A DNA stretch of 64,000 nucleotides from Sipunculus nudus (taxonomy: Eukaryota; Annelida; Sipuncula; Golfingiida; Sipunculidae): positions 15,024,241-15,088,240 of the forward strand of contig CM049318.1 of assembly GCA_026874595.1 (NCBI GenBank). Reading direction: 5' to 3'. The translations under genes and the position numbers were made by a program. This document shows, in pieces, positions 13,163 to 25,574 of this stretch. The notes below the pieces were generated by a model, which worked only from the letters and a program-made list of their open reading frames with translations, was not told the origin of the DNA and ran no database searches. Each line of letters opens with the position of its first letter. The stretch's first letter is position 1.

Positions 13163-14480
13163 CAAACGTGCCATGGTCAAAGTTGGGGAAAATTTAAGGT
13201 ACTAATTTTATATTTATACTAATAACTTATAAAATTTGAAAAATTCAGAACTAATTTTTGGTATTCAATTGAACCTTGATTAAATAATGTTACATCCCTG
13301 ACAAAAAAAATCTCTAGCTTCAGCAATCTCCTGTTAAGGGAGTAAATATATTTCTTGATTTTTTAAAAAGTGCATTATGTTTGGGCCCATAACTTAAAAC
13401 AATTACGCAATACTGACATCATTTCTGGCATGTGCACAGCGAATGTATAGAAAAATATGTATATTATATATGATCAAAGTCAGATCAGTGGTTTGATATC
13501 AGGCAGTCTTACAGTGTAACAATGGGTTTTAATGGAAAAATGAAGTTTTTCATTAATATTTTGAAGGAATTAAGTCCTAGTGATAAAATTCTTGGCATGG
13601 TAGGCGATTTTGGAGACATCTAACTGTATATGGTAAATTTAAGGAACTTAGAACTGAAGCTGGGGAGCTGAGCTCTAGCAAACTGCATAACACTAGCTTG
13701 ATGTAAACTTGATGTGACACGGTGCTTGAAAACTTGAATAAAATCTACAGTTTTTGATCAACTGGTTTCAAATTTTTGGTGTTAACAGACAAAATGCTAA
13801 TAAAAACATGCTGTGAAAATTAAATCCACAGTACTTTCAGGAAAAAAATGTGCCATGGTCAAACTTGGGCAAAATTTAAGGTACCAATTTTATATTTTTG
13901 CCAATATTTTAAAAAAAACTTAACAGATTTTGATCTAATTTTTGGTATACAATTAAATTTTGATCAATTAAAGTTGTATTACTGAAAAAAAGTCCCTACC
14001 TTAAACACTTTTGGTCTTAAGTGACCAAATATCTTTCCTGATTTTTTTTACAAAGTCCATTATGTTTGGGCCCATAACTTTTTAAAAATAAATAATACTG
14101 ACTTAATTTCTGGCATGTACATAAAAACTATATAGAGGAATATTTATTGTAAATATGAAGAAAACTAGATGAGTGGTTTTGATATTAGGCAGTCCTGAAG
14201 TGTGAAAATAGATTTCTAATAAAAAATTGAGGTTTTTCCTTAATATCTCGAAGGAACGAAGTCCTATTGACCCAATTTTCGGCATGGTAGAAGATTTTTG
14301 GGACATCTAACTGTATGGCCAATTTCAGATTCGTAGGTCCAATGGTGTTAAAACGTGCCAGTCTTACGGACGGACATCCAGACAGACGGACGGACGGACG
14401 GCTAGACAGACAGACAGACTGACGGACGACGGACAATGGACCACGACTATAGCTCAGATGACTTATAGTCAGCTGAGCTA
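13163..14480 (+). repeat. Dispersed repeat present as two direct copies, with a GACGG-rich tail
   Basis: Copy A (about 13163-13660) and copy B (about 13845-14340) are diverged direct copies offset by 682-687 bp. Shared phrases include GTGCCATGGTCAAA, CATTATGTTTGGGCCCATAA, TTTCTGGCATGT and GGCATGGTAG, then GACATCTAACTGTAT. Copy B alone runs into the terminal tail (14366-14480): GACGGACGGACGGAC-type short repeats, then an inverted-repeat end of AGCTCAGATGACT and AGTCAGCTGAGCTA. Copy A looks internally truncated. Fragments of the same family appear elsewhere in the window. Confidence 0.75.
14366..14480 (+). repeat. Terminal tail of a dispersed repeat: GACGG short repeats plus AGCTCAG/CTGAGCT inverted end
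   Basis: A run of CGGA/CAGA tetramers (CTTACGGACGGACATCCAGA and on) leads to TAGCTCAGATGACT...AGTCAGCTGAGCTA. The last part can form a stem (TAGCTCAG with CTGAGCTA). Both strands stay open across it only because of the repeats. Confidence 0.8.
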
Positions 14481-15776
14481 AAAACAAAAACTAGTAGCTG
14501 TGCTGTTGATAACATTGTGCCACAAGAGTTAAAAATTCAATGTCTTTTAAAGGAAAGTAGCAAAACTGACTACCAGTACATTCAGACACTGTCAAAGCCT
14601 GAAAATTTTGAAAATAAATCTAAGATAAATCAATGATTTTTTAGCATTTTAGTTCCCTGTCAAATAAATTTATAACTGTTTAACATTTACAGACACATTA
14701 AACACTACATATCTACAGACTGAGTGGACCAACCTGACATAAAAAGGCTCATCATTCATTTCAATACTTGTCTATCAAATACAAATATTTGTCTGTGATA
14801 TAGGCAAAAGCAATAGATGATATATGATTCCATGGACAAGATGTCAGAGAATTACTATTTGATACATAAGAGATGATCTATTAGAATTAGCTGTCAAGGA
14901 CATATATCATGAGTTTTACCAGAGAGAACTAGCTGTTTTTTGTTCCATACACAGGTGTCCAATTCATGGGGACCAGGCGGGACCACTGAACCTGGCACTT
15001 ACTTGACATGTATATAACGTTGCAGACTGATCTAATAAAATATTTATTGAACGGATCAACAGAGCAGCATCATAAATCTCAACAGCATCTGTGCTTTCCC
15101 AACTAATGAATAAAAGAGATACATTTCCCTTTATTCTCTGTATATAAGCCATATGATACCACCACATCGAGGTTTTGACATCCCAACATATGAGGTATTT
15201 ATATAAGCTGTAAACAAATAATGATTCATGCATGAGAGGTATTGAGAAATGATTTTCATTCATCCTTTGGTTTTTGCCACTTGACCACCGTAAGAAGACA
15301 CAAAAAGTCTGTTTACTTTACTAATGTTTTCCAGTCCATCAACTGGTATGAAAGCTGACATTGACCTGGACATCAACTGGTATGAGAGCTCACATTGATG
15401 CTTCTGACTATTTTTAAAGTAATTAATTTAATATATGAACCTTGCAGTCTTTTTGGTTATGTCAGGTGGAATGCAGATTGCTCCAGTCTTCTTTTTAGGA
15501 AAGTTTGCAAGTCTCAAGTTCATAAATTCAAAATATATCAAACATGAATCACGACAAGCTTTTTTTGTGATCTAATGAGATATGTGACAAATTACTGCCA
15601 CCTTTGACCTTTACATTTTTTTCACTATGCATTATGTCACAAAGTTTCTGATTGTGGAGTTACCCAATTAGACCATCATGAAATATTGTTAAAAATGTTT
15701 CAAGAATAAGCATTTGTCAAGGTTTTTTCACCTGGCCGAACTTGTGGTAAATCAACACAGTATGATCACTAAGTAT
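14481..15776. other. Gene-free AT-rich sequence
   Basis: Nothing beyond the 33-bp duplication at 15338. The 99-codon minus-strand frame at 14964-15263 has no Kozak context, domain or compositional support. Confidence 0.5.
15338..15400. repeat. 33-bp tandem duplication
   Basis: CATCAACTGGTATGAAAGCT and CATCAACTGGTATGAGAGCT start at 15338 and 15371, each followed by a CACATTGA/GACATTGA end. Confidence 0.93.
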
Positions 15777-16000
15777 TAGGCCTGTGAATGGTGTGGGCCC
15801 ATAGAATCAATTCACTTATCGATTCTTTACCTTCCATTTAATTCTTGCTTAAGTAGTAAATTTCAGACTTTTTGAAAATAAAAGCAATTTTTCCAAATGG
15901 ATGTTAGTTAATTGAACAATATAAAACAAAAATATAGTTTGACTCCCTCTGTTTGTCTTCACCATATTTGTTTCTATGCAAGTGGAGTGGTCCACCAGCA
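15777..16000 (+). repeat. Dispersed repeat, copy 1 (inverted relative to 20776-21001)
   Basis: Diverged but colinear with the reverse complement of 20776-21001. Shared phrases are AGGCCTGTGAATGG, TTAAGTAGTAAATTTCA, AATGGATGTTAG, GTTTCTATG and GGAGTGGTC. No coding potential. Confidence 0.8.
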
Positions 16001-19000
16001 AACATTTAAAGTATAGATTTAGGGCACATATGCGATAAAGAGCTTTGACATCTCAAACTGTTCCGTCAAATTTGTGAGCTCCCAGAGGACTTTGGGATGA
16101 TCCTACAAAGGATAATGACAGTATGTGTACTCTCATCAGAGCTGGACTTGAGACACTAGACCTCCACCAAGGCAGCTTATTATAAATATTCATGGATCAA
16201 GATCTATGGTGAACCGGATCACCAACAGTATTATCTCAATTGTTCCTTGTATCATTGCCGAGGTATCCTGATAATTTTTAAGTAATACGCTGCAAACAGA
16301 CAAACCATAAATGGCAAAACTATAACCCCTGCCCCTTGGTGTAAGTAATTATAAGCTAGGAATGAAGCTAGTTTAAACATAAATTGATGATCCTACCAGA
16401 ACAGAGCTTGTCCTGCAACATATCAATATCTGGCCCTTACCCTAATACATTGATTTTAGAGTTTTGATGATGCATGCATAGGGACATTTAAAGTTACCTT
16501 ACTATGAGTCAGGGATGAGGTATTTGCATGCGGCATAAGCTACCAGATTGTTGGCAGGTATGACAGATATTGATCCTTCCATGGTGCTGTATAAGTCTGG
16601 GATTAAGTCCTGACTATAACAGATTTCTTAGTTACAAACTGTACTCCAGTAACAGAGAATATTTACACTAAATCATGGGCTCCTGCTCCATGATGTACTG
16701 ACATTAATAAAGATTTATGATGTGCAAAAAACCTCAGCTGAGGATCATAACAATCAGTTCCATGTAAATAAAAGGTGAAAACCTGGGATTAAAACACTGA
16801 TCCCTGTATCTTAGTGTGTCACTACAATACCCACTAAACAACAAGCTGACCTAAGAACATTTGATTTCAAGAGAATGTAGTCCTTTGTGTAGGTGAAGCA
16901 ATTGTAAAAGATCAAGTGGGGCATTCTCTCTAGGAGATTTTCTGTTTTGCTTAATTTTAAGGGAGATTTTGAATCTGGTGTTGAGCTGCTACAATGTACA
17001 TAAAATGGATTGTTGGATTCCAATTAGTGTAAATAATATATTAGTCAGACATATTTTCAAATCTTCTATGCTTAGAGGAAAACCATGTAGACCGACAGGT
17101 AGCCCACACTATGGGGAAAAAAGAAGATGTACTGCCCAGAAGAAAACAGGTCAGTTTTCTTGAGCAGAAGCAGGAAGAGACAGCCACTGCACGACACTGG
17201 CAGAGGAAGATGACTTCTGGTCTATTGTCTAAGTGCTGAACGACTAATAAAAAGTTCAGACTCTGGGTATCACTTTGAAACTGTCAGTTTTATTTATCTA
17301 AACATGAAGATTTAGTGATTACTGCTGAAAGCTGTTTGAGAAACACAATCTTTATTAGGTTCTGTTTATGTGGCCTCAGTTTAAAAATGAGAGTTCAAGT
17401 ACGTGTCCTAATGTTGTCAACAACAAGTAAATATGTGATAAACATAAATACAGTATGGTCATTTACTGAATACATATATTATATCACATATTACACAAAA
17501 TAAAATTTACAACAGCTAAAGTATTTATAAAGCATTGCTATTTAATATGATCACATTGTAGGTAATAGTGGTGCTGTATAGTGATGTACATATATATATA
17601 ATCTATAAATCTGTGACTATAATGACTGAGACGGATTAACATTTGATAACATTGTTGCATCAGACAATTAAGTTATATCCTTTACAGAAGTAATCTGTGG
17701 CACCAAACTGCAAAAATCTAATTAATATTTACTTCCATTCAGATAATGACATAATAGTATCATCACAATAAGAGTCAGAGCACACAGTGAATCTGATAGA
17801 GAGGTCTCGAGGGGGCAATCTTGTATAAACAGCATACAGGCAGAGTAGGAGCAGAGACTCAGCGTGAAGGAACACATCTTCAATGGAAATGATCACTGGT
17901 AAGAAACATTAGGTAACCATGGTCACTTATGTGGTCTGGGGGTTTAGCACATAACTCAAAAGCTGGGAGGTTGTGAGTACAAATCTTAGACGAGGAACAT
18001 GGATATTTTTTAAGGTCTGCTCCCAATCAGGGTGAAGGCTCTCCATGCTTCAGGGAAGGCTGTGCCCCACATCTGTGTATCGCTCACAAAACAGTGCATC
18101 TTTGGAGGGGTGGTAGGTTCATTGGTGTTATGATCAAGCAACTGGGAAGATTACATACCCATGCAGGGCCCACAGGTCTGGTAGACACTGGGCCTGGATG
18201 CCACCAGGATATAAAATAATATGATAGGAAGCCTGCAGTTGCTACATCTGTCATATGTAGTACCAAACCAAAATGGAACTCTTGTAGTTAATGAGATATA
18301 CATACTTAGATTGAATATAAGTTAAGCTAGCATAAAAATTGAGGTGGATACTTCCATTCAAAGAAATCTTTATAAAAAAAGCTGTTATCACACTGCAGAA
18401 TTGAAGCCTTGTATTCTATTTCATGCATTGCTAACCAAGACATAGGTGCCAGCTCACTGGGTTAGAATATATTCAGTGGCTAAAACATGTTTAACACTTG
18501 ACAGGACAGAGAGAGAAGATTCAACTGAAAATACAAAACATGGTCCACATCTAAAACATGAGGAATTAGTCCCAACATTCACCACATGTTAGTATCAATG
18601 TACCAAAGGCTGCATAGACAATGTATTTAGACAAAAAGAGTTAAGTTAGACATGTGTCACTACTTCATAACATTTCTGTTAAGAACTCAATACTTTCAGA
18701 TGAAGTTGGTCATACACAAAAAAATGAGCAAATAAACGACAATACAAGAGAACTGACAACAAGAAAATGAAAAGAGGAATAGACAGAGTGAGAAAGACAG
18801 AGACCAAGGGGTGTAATGTTCACTCTGTGCCATATTGTGAATTATAATGGGTGATAGAGAATAAAACAGAGAATGTGACAATATCATCTCAGCAGTAGTC
18901 TGTTTATAACACTGCATGGTGGTACCTGCATCTAAGGCTCACATCTGCTTATACCCATTACATATACATTGCAGTGATTCCTGTGATATTTGGTGACAGT

Positions 19001-20775
19001 CACTGCATTATTCATGGAATAAGGTGGAATGAAAAAAATATATCAATTTCCATAAAAACAGAATTTGAAAATAATTCAGTTCAATTCCTACTCTTGGAAT
19101 CTAATTTCACTTCCTAAATGAGTAGTGCATAATTAATATAATATGAAAGCAGGATCGAGTATTTATCTTTTCTCAATTTCTGACTTATCCATGACAAAGT
19201 AGAAAAGATCACCTTGTAAAACACAGTTCAACACAGGATGTGCATCCCGCAGCTAAAAAATCCCATATCAGTCACATGACCAATATTCCTGTGAAATTTG
19301 GTGCTGATCGAAGGCCTGAACCATTCCTAAGATATTTGGTAACAAACATTACATCATGTTACATGCAAATGCATCAAATTTTCAGATTTTGTGACCGATA
19401 AAATTTGAAGTTCCATAAAAAGCCATTTTGAAAATGAGTGAATTCATACTCTTTTGAATCCCCATCTTCTGATGAATTGCTGATTGCGAAATGAAAGCCA
19501 AAAATGTTATTACTTTATGACTTATACCCAAGAAAAAGTGGAAAAAGACTGTTTCAGTCTGCAGAAAGTAGGTCAACAAAGGTGGCACCACCAAAAGCTT
19601 ATTTTTTGCATATTCATTAAATGATCAATAAGTCTGCAATAAGACAGTGGAGAGTGCACAGCGGACAATAGAAGCTGTGCCAATCACCCATTAGTTCACT
19701 AATGTAGAGTGAACTAACAGGACAAAAGAAGAATAGACAAAAGAAGCATAGTCAGACTGCTAGACAACAAGACAAAAAAAGAACAGACAGACTGATCAAC
19801 CAAACAAAGAGATATATAGTAGAACCTCCGAACTAAGCTCACTGACAGGACTGGACATTTTGCCCACAATGAGAGGTGCCCTGAGTAAGGAGTTTAGATA
19901 AGGAGTTTCTATTGGTAGAAACTCTGATTCTACCAGATCGCAGTCTCTACCCTGACACATGTCAAGGCATGATAAGGTAACATATATATCTGTTACCTAC
20001 ATCCACCTTTGCAGAAGGTTCAAATATGGCATTGTTACCAACTCTTGACAAACAATCAGGACAAACTTAAGAACTGAAGGAAAGAACTCAGAGGCCATAA
20101 AGACAAAGTTAGGGCCACACGTGAATGAGGACAACTTCCTCTAGTAGTGATCTCAGTTCCTGACAGACCCAGGAATCACTGCTGTAATGTTTAAATTAGA
20201 AGGCATTAGCAACCAGAACTACCCCTGAGGACCCGGGTCTTGTTCCATCACTGTCTGTTTGTGATGCTCATCTGCATGATTAGAGGACGGATTCAACAGA
20301 CTTGGAGCCCCCTGTGAGATGAGACGTACAGACCTCCAGGGTTTCAGTAAAGAGTGAAGGATCAAGTCTTCAAGACCACTGAGCCCTAGTCAGCAATTAA
20401 GTAACTGTCAGGTACAATCACTAGCACATCTTTAGAACACTGAAATTACGTAATGGTGGATGTGCAGATGAAAATGACTTAATTTTTTTCTGTGACATGC
20501 CTTCTCTTTATCAATGCTTCCAAAGAGCTTTGAAATATTTTAAACCAATCATTCCTTTGCTGTCTCTTTTGGCACTTTGACCTTTTATTACAGTTAAAAT
20601 ACCATAACAAACTGCAATTGTAAAGCAATATACAAATGCCAATTTTTTTGCATGTACCATCCCAAAATGTGAGCTCTCTCAAATGTGATGGACCAGTTTG
20701 CGATGGCAAAGCTCTTAGTCTTAACTTAGTCACCTATGCATACTTCAATTTAAATCTACTTTAAACATAATTTGC
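16001..20775. other. Gene-free stretch with decayed dispersed repeats
   Basis: Besides the SINE at 17931, fragments of a repeat with TTCCTGTGAAATTTGGTG (19287) and GACAATAGAAGCTGTGCCAA (19664) are visible; the first has a relative at 18977 (TTCCTGTGATATTTGGTG). A minus-strand TAATCCCAGG context at 16770-16850 may be another decayed tRNA-like head. About 20200-20400 is GC-richer without an open frame. Confidence 0.45.
17931..18075 (+). mobile_element. tRNA-derived SINE fragment
   Basis: The head GTGGTCTGGGGGTTTAGCAC resembles a pol III A box, and GGTTGTGAGTACAAATCTTA a decayed B box (consensus GGTTCRANTCC), about 45 bp apart as in tRNA. A non-tRNA body follows (CTGCTCCCAATCAGGG, CTCCATGCTTCAGGGAAGGC). 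It is not a functional tRNA gene. Confidence 0.65.
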
Positions 20776-21001
20776 TAGTTGACCACTCCACTCTCATAGA
20801 AACATATAAAGCAGGGACAAACACAGGGAGAGCTACATTTTTCTTTTATTTGCTGATATTTACTAACATCCATTTTGGTAAAACTGCTTTTATTTTTTTT
20901 AAAGTTTGAAATTTACTACTTAAGTAAAAATTGAATTAAGAATTGAATTGAAGTTAAAGAACTGAATATTTAATTTATTCCTCACAATTCACAAGCCTAG
21001 T
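20776..21001 (-). repeat. Dispersed repeat, copy 2 (inverted relative to 15777-16000)
   Basis: It begins GTTGACCACTCCACTCTCAT and ends CAATTCACAAGCCTAG, matching the reverse complement of the 15.8-kb copy over its full length with many substitutions. The two copies lie about 5 kb apart. Confidence 0.8.
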
Positions 21002-23371
21002 AACAATTTATCATTTATAAAAACTTGAACATCTATGGTATCGCAATATATATAGTATCACCATGGTGTATGAGGAAACATATATACCCTGTCATCAACT
21101 CTAGTATGATAAAGTGTACAAAGTCAGATTACTATATATATGGGACAGAGACTCCACATGTCCTGATGGAATGGTTAGCATGAGTCTATGGTTTGGAGGA
21201 ATGCTACGCAGGACTTTTTGCCCTGATGGAGGTGATCGCTGTGACCACAGGAGCATAGAGAGGTCTGGAAAATGAAATAGCCGGTCCATAAATTGCTCAA
21301 TCTGTAGATTAAGCTACGGACGCAGCTCTCTAATCTCAATAAATTCTCTTCATCTAATTGGATCACACACAAGATTTCCCAGAAGATGCCATGGCTGGCT
21401 CACGATAAAAACCAGCCTCATGCCCAGAATCACTGGCATGTTACCACAGTTGCGTCTAGCATGCACGTAACCAAAGAACACAGGTCGTTACACAGACGAT
21501 CCAGAGGGAGTTTATGATTCCTTCTCACAAACAACCCACTTCAGATAACTACCTTCCACAGACAGAACGTGAGTCACATATAATAGTTAGTTCTGGGCAG
21601 TCAATAGGGATTTACAAGAATCAAATATGATTGTTAGTTTTTATCTATTTACCTGCTTAGCTTTTATTGTTCCTGTGGGATTCTTATGAAAATAAGAACA
21701 TATGTCTCTTTCATGTGCAGGCAGAAATCAAAATTTCCTGTAGATATATTAACACATGCACTCAGACACAAAATGGGATCCAATTTTGTAAGGTGAGCAC
21801 TTAATTTTTGTACTTTTCATGTCAACTATCACTTCAGAATACACTAATGGGGCAAAAAAGTAAGTAACATTGAAATTTTTAAAAATAAAGTTATCCATTC
21901 TCTAACATAATGATTGGCCTGAAAGTTCAATCTTCTTTCTCTCAGTTGTACTTGGATAGTTAAATTGCAGTCAACAGCCAGTTTTTTAATCTTATGGCAT
22001 AAAGTTATATGGTCAAACCGCTTATATTAAGTTATAAGCAAAGCCAATGAGTCAAGCCAAAGTTCTACACTGGTGTTCAGAATTATATTTTGTGTTCTTA
22101 CCCATAAAAAATATGTTATTACTTTTTCCAGATCTTCCTGTGATTTTCAACATTCTAACCATATAAATGGAACACTAATACAAAGAAAGTCAGTTCACTG
22201 CAGATGAGAAGTACATCCTCAACCAGGATAATTGAGTAACCTGACTGTCTAATTACCAGCTTGGCATGTCTTTCTCATCACTACTGAAAGTACAGATCTT
22301 TAGTAGAAGTGATAATGTGCTGAATTTGATACCAAGGCATGTTAGAACTGTTGCTTCAACTTTGAAACACTGGTGAAAAATCTACGATCAGACTGGTGAT
22401 CTGGTTCAAAATCAAGGAGGGGAACATGCTGAAAGAAACAAAAATGTCAAATTGGATGTTTCTATTTATATATATGTACAGTACCAAATGTGTATGCATG
22501 CTGTGATTGTTAATACAGGACATGTGGGCAGGCTGGAAAGACAATGGGAAACAGTGGACCCATGGGTCTGACTGTACTCACCTGCAAAATATCAGGTCTT
22601 ACACTTTAACGATTTTAATGTTTGCCCGGTTAACAGCAAGTGGAACCATTGACTTACATTATGTAAGTGTAAGTTACAGTCAGCTGAGCTGAGAAAGCTA
22701 TAATATTCCATCACAAACACAGAGAATTGTTTAGTATATACTATATATGTTTACATATTACTCACACCAAATTTCACCATTGCAGGGTCTGTTTTATACA
22801 TGAACTTTTATATTGATCAGTGTTCACTAAGTTAAGACCCAGATCCATGAGAATCAACATGTTACAGAAATCCTTGAAGCTGATCAATAGGTACCTTTGC
22901 TGTGTGTCTTGACAACTTCATTATTTATATCCATACAAACCCTGCTCAGCTCCTATAGTACATGATCAGTCCATGCATCTATGGATTTCTTCCCTATCCT
23001 TTTGTAGCATGTACAAGCTGCGTGTGCTGGCTTGCCTGTAGCACATTGTTCTGGCTTAGCTGGTGAAAGCTTATATTCTACTGTAAGTCACAAACAAGTC
23101 GGTTTCCTCATGTTTAACATGTTCAAAAAGCTAGATGCTAAGGTGGCTGATACTGGTACTAATAGGTACTCCTTGATTTTCACATTACTCAGTTAATGGT
23201 TCTATAACCTAAGCTAATTATTATAAAATTTAGAATACTGGTTCTCAGAAGGCCTAGTTAATGGTCCTCATCAATATGATTTCCAGTTACACTTAAGTTA
23301 CTCATTTGGACAGATGTGTTACTGATCAAAATAGTTGTGAGACTGGTCATCATAAGAACCACTTCCAACGT
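21002..23371. other. Gene-free stretch with a GC-richer island near 21150-21560
   Basis: The island (GGACTTTTTGCCCTGATGGA, GTTGCGTCTAGCATGCACGT) has only short frames. At 22545-22690 there is a fragment with GTGGACCCATGGGTCTGACT and a CAGTCAGCTGAGCT end, probably a chimeric piece of the dispersed families seen at 11.8 and 14.4 kb. Confidence 0.45.
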
Positions 23372-23640
23372 CAGATGTATTAGTTCCTACACCTAATGCA
23401 AGTGCCAACACTGGAAATATCAATACAACAACAATGTACCAACACTGGAAACTCAAATTAAAATACGAAAGTGCCAACCATGGAAATGCCAATTCAACAC
23501 CAAAGTGCCAACACTGGAAATAATTATTCCAAAACCAAGTGCCATCACTAGAAATACCAATTCCAACCCAAAGTGCTAGTTCAACCCTTGGATGTACCAG
23601 TTCCAATGACTGAAATACTGGTCTAGACAGTGAACTGAGA
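23372..23640. repeat. Degenerate minisatellite of about 30-36 bp
   Basis: AGTGCCAACACTGGAAATA and CCAATTCAACACCAA phrases recur at least seven times with drift. Related ACCAATTCCAACA words persist to about 23740. The minus-strand open frame over it is a repeat product. Confidence 0.85.
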
Positions 23641-24089
23641 CAATGGGTCAAGCAATGGAGTTAGCTATTTTTTCACAAGAGGAACCAATACTGGATACTA
23701 ATAGTTAAACACTCAAAGTACCAATTCCAACAGCTGACACAATAGTTCATAAAGTTCAGATAATGGTTTCAACAGCTCAGTTATTGGTCATAACCAAGGT
23801 TCAATTACTGGTTTCAATTAAGGCTGCAATTGCCACATTTTTAAATGGACATCATACTGCATAACCAAGTGTTTACATAAGACCTGATTTTTTTGTAATT
23901 TCTCAGTTCTTTTACTGTGCATGCACAGGTTAAACATTGGTAACCTGCATATCTGCTGAATCTGCAGTTTGTAAAAGACAATGTGACATGCTGTTCCTCA
24001 AGGAAGTTACATACAGCATCAGTTCTAATACCTACCTATCTATCCTCTTCATGCCCATTGTGGCATATGAGGCCATATTAGTTCTAATA

Positions 24090-24163
24090 TATTTATATAA
24101 AACAGGGATTTTGCAATGGTATCAGTTCTAATACCATTGCAAAATCCCTGTTTTATATAAATA
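24090..24163. repeat. Perfect palindrome with 33-bp arms and an 8-nt loop
   Basis: The left arm (24090-24122) and right arm (24131-24163) are exact reverse complements over 33 bases; the core of the arm is AAACAGGGATTTTGCAATGG. The loop is CAGTTCTA. The motif AGTTCTAATA also occurs singly at 24021-24031 and 24079-24089, so a template switch between these short repeats could have created the second arm. As RNA it would form a long uninterrupted stem; whether it is transcribed is unknown. Confidence 0.97.
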
Positions 24164-25168
24164 ACAAAAGAGAAAACTAAATTATGTTACAGGAACAGTT
24201 AATTATTATATACTACTAGCTGTTGTTGGCTTCTTATTCGTGGGGTTAAAATTTCACAATTTTCACCTTTTCAATGTTCCACAAGGGTTGCATTTTCAAG
24301 ATCTGTCAATTAATACAAAAGGCCCTAGCTACACACATGGTGTATCCATTATAATTTGAATTAATTTTATCAAATGTTATGTGCACTTTATGAACAAAAT
24401 ATAGTTCATTAATGGCAGATAACTTGACGGATCTGATATGACCTTAAATATCAATCTTTGAACATACACCATATATTTTATTCATAATGTTAACATTCCA
24501 TTTTTTACCTTTGCTTTCAATGATGGGACCTATTATTCACAAAGTTTTCTTTTTTTCGATGTTCACTTTTGCGAATATCCCAAATTTCAAACCCTCAAAA
24601 ACAAAAAGGCAACCACAGTATATAAACAAAGTGCTGGTTTTCTAGAGGAAGGCTTAGAGTTAAAACACTTGGTTGTCATATAAAATAATAACGTTTGATA
24701 AGACAGTGACCATGTTTAGACAGGGAAGGATTCATTCAGCTGCCATCTGTTGATGCAGTGATAAAGATGAACTAAATATGAATTGTATGATATATATCAG
24801 GATGCGTTTACCACAGTACATTTGGATATTTCCCGTCATTCAAATCTGAGCTTGCTCTGTGTCCAGGATTTCTGTTTCAGAGTTTATATCTCAGTATAAT
24901 GACCTCCTTACAGTGACTATGCCATGCAAAATCATAAATAATCTCACTGATACTGGGACAAAAGAATATAGTTCAAGCTGATCTTAAATTTTTCTAATTT
25001 TCCAGTCAAAGTACAATTAATGTATGAAATTTTGCCTATCTGCAAGATTAAAAGAAGCTAGGATACAAAAATGGGCTACATTTTTTTAAACATTTTGTAT
25101 GAACAACATAAAGATTAACATATATATTCAATGATACCTTTATACAATATGAATGAAAACTGTGTATT
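24164..25168. other. Gene-free AT-rich sequence
   Basis: No repeat or frame of note. Confidence 0.55.
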
Positions 25169-25375
25169 ATTGCCTCTGCCAGGAGGGTATGCATTCATTC
25201 CCTTTGTGTGTTGTGCTTGTGTGGGTGTGTTTGTTCACAATATAACTCAAGCAATCATGAATGGAATCCGCTGAAATTTTCATAGCACCTCAGGTATGGG
25301 CCAATGAAGAATTTGATTAGGTTTTGGTGTAGTCCTGCTTCATGATCTCAATCCAGGAAGGGCTTCCAGGAATAT
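25169..25375 (+). mobile_element. Fragment of an ancient widespread retroelement-type repeat
   Basis: GCCTCTGCCAGGAGGGTATG, a GTGTGTTTGTTCACAATATA stretch, AACTCAAGCAATCATGAATG and GGAATCCGCTGAAATTTTCA follow the order seen in a repeat common across invertebrate and vertebrate genomes (gagg-ttatg, gtgtgtttgtt, actcaaaaa, ggatt-gatgaaat). It is usually treated as a non-LTR element 3' region or an associated SINE. The assignment is from memory of the pattern. Confidence 0.5.
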
Positions 25376-25574
25376 TAACAAATGTGCAGTCACATATGCA
25401 TGAATGAACCTGAGAATAGGGCCAAAATAACTGAATGTAAACCAGCCTTGTGCCAAACAGGTGGCCTGTTCAGACCACTGTTAAGCATCCAGAACTTCAT
25501 TGTGAGGATTTCCACTGGTTGTCTGCAATACGGCTTGCATATTCCAGCATTTTCCAAGTATGAATTTCAGCCAA

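Noticed and set aside
17931-18000. A functional tRNA gene on the plus strand
   Set aside because: The B box is decayed and the cloverleaf does not close; a SINE body follows directly.
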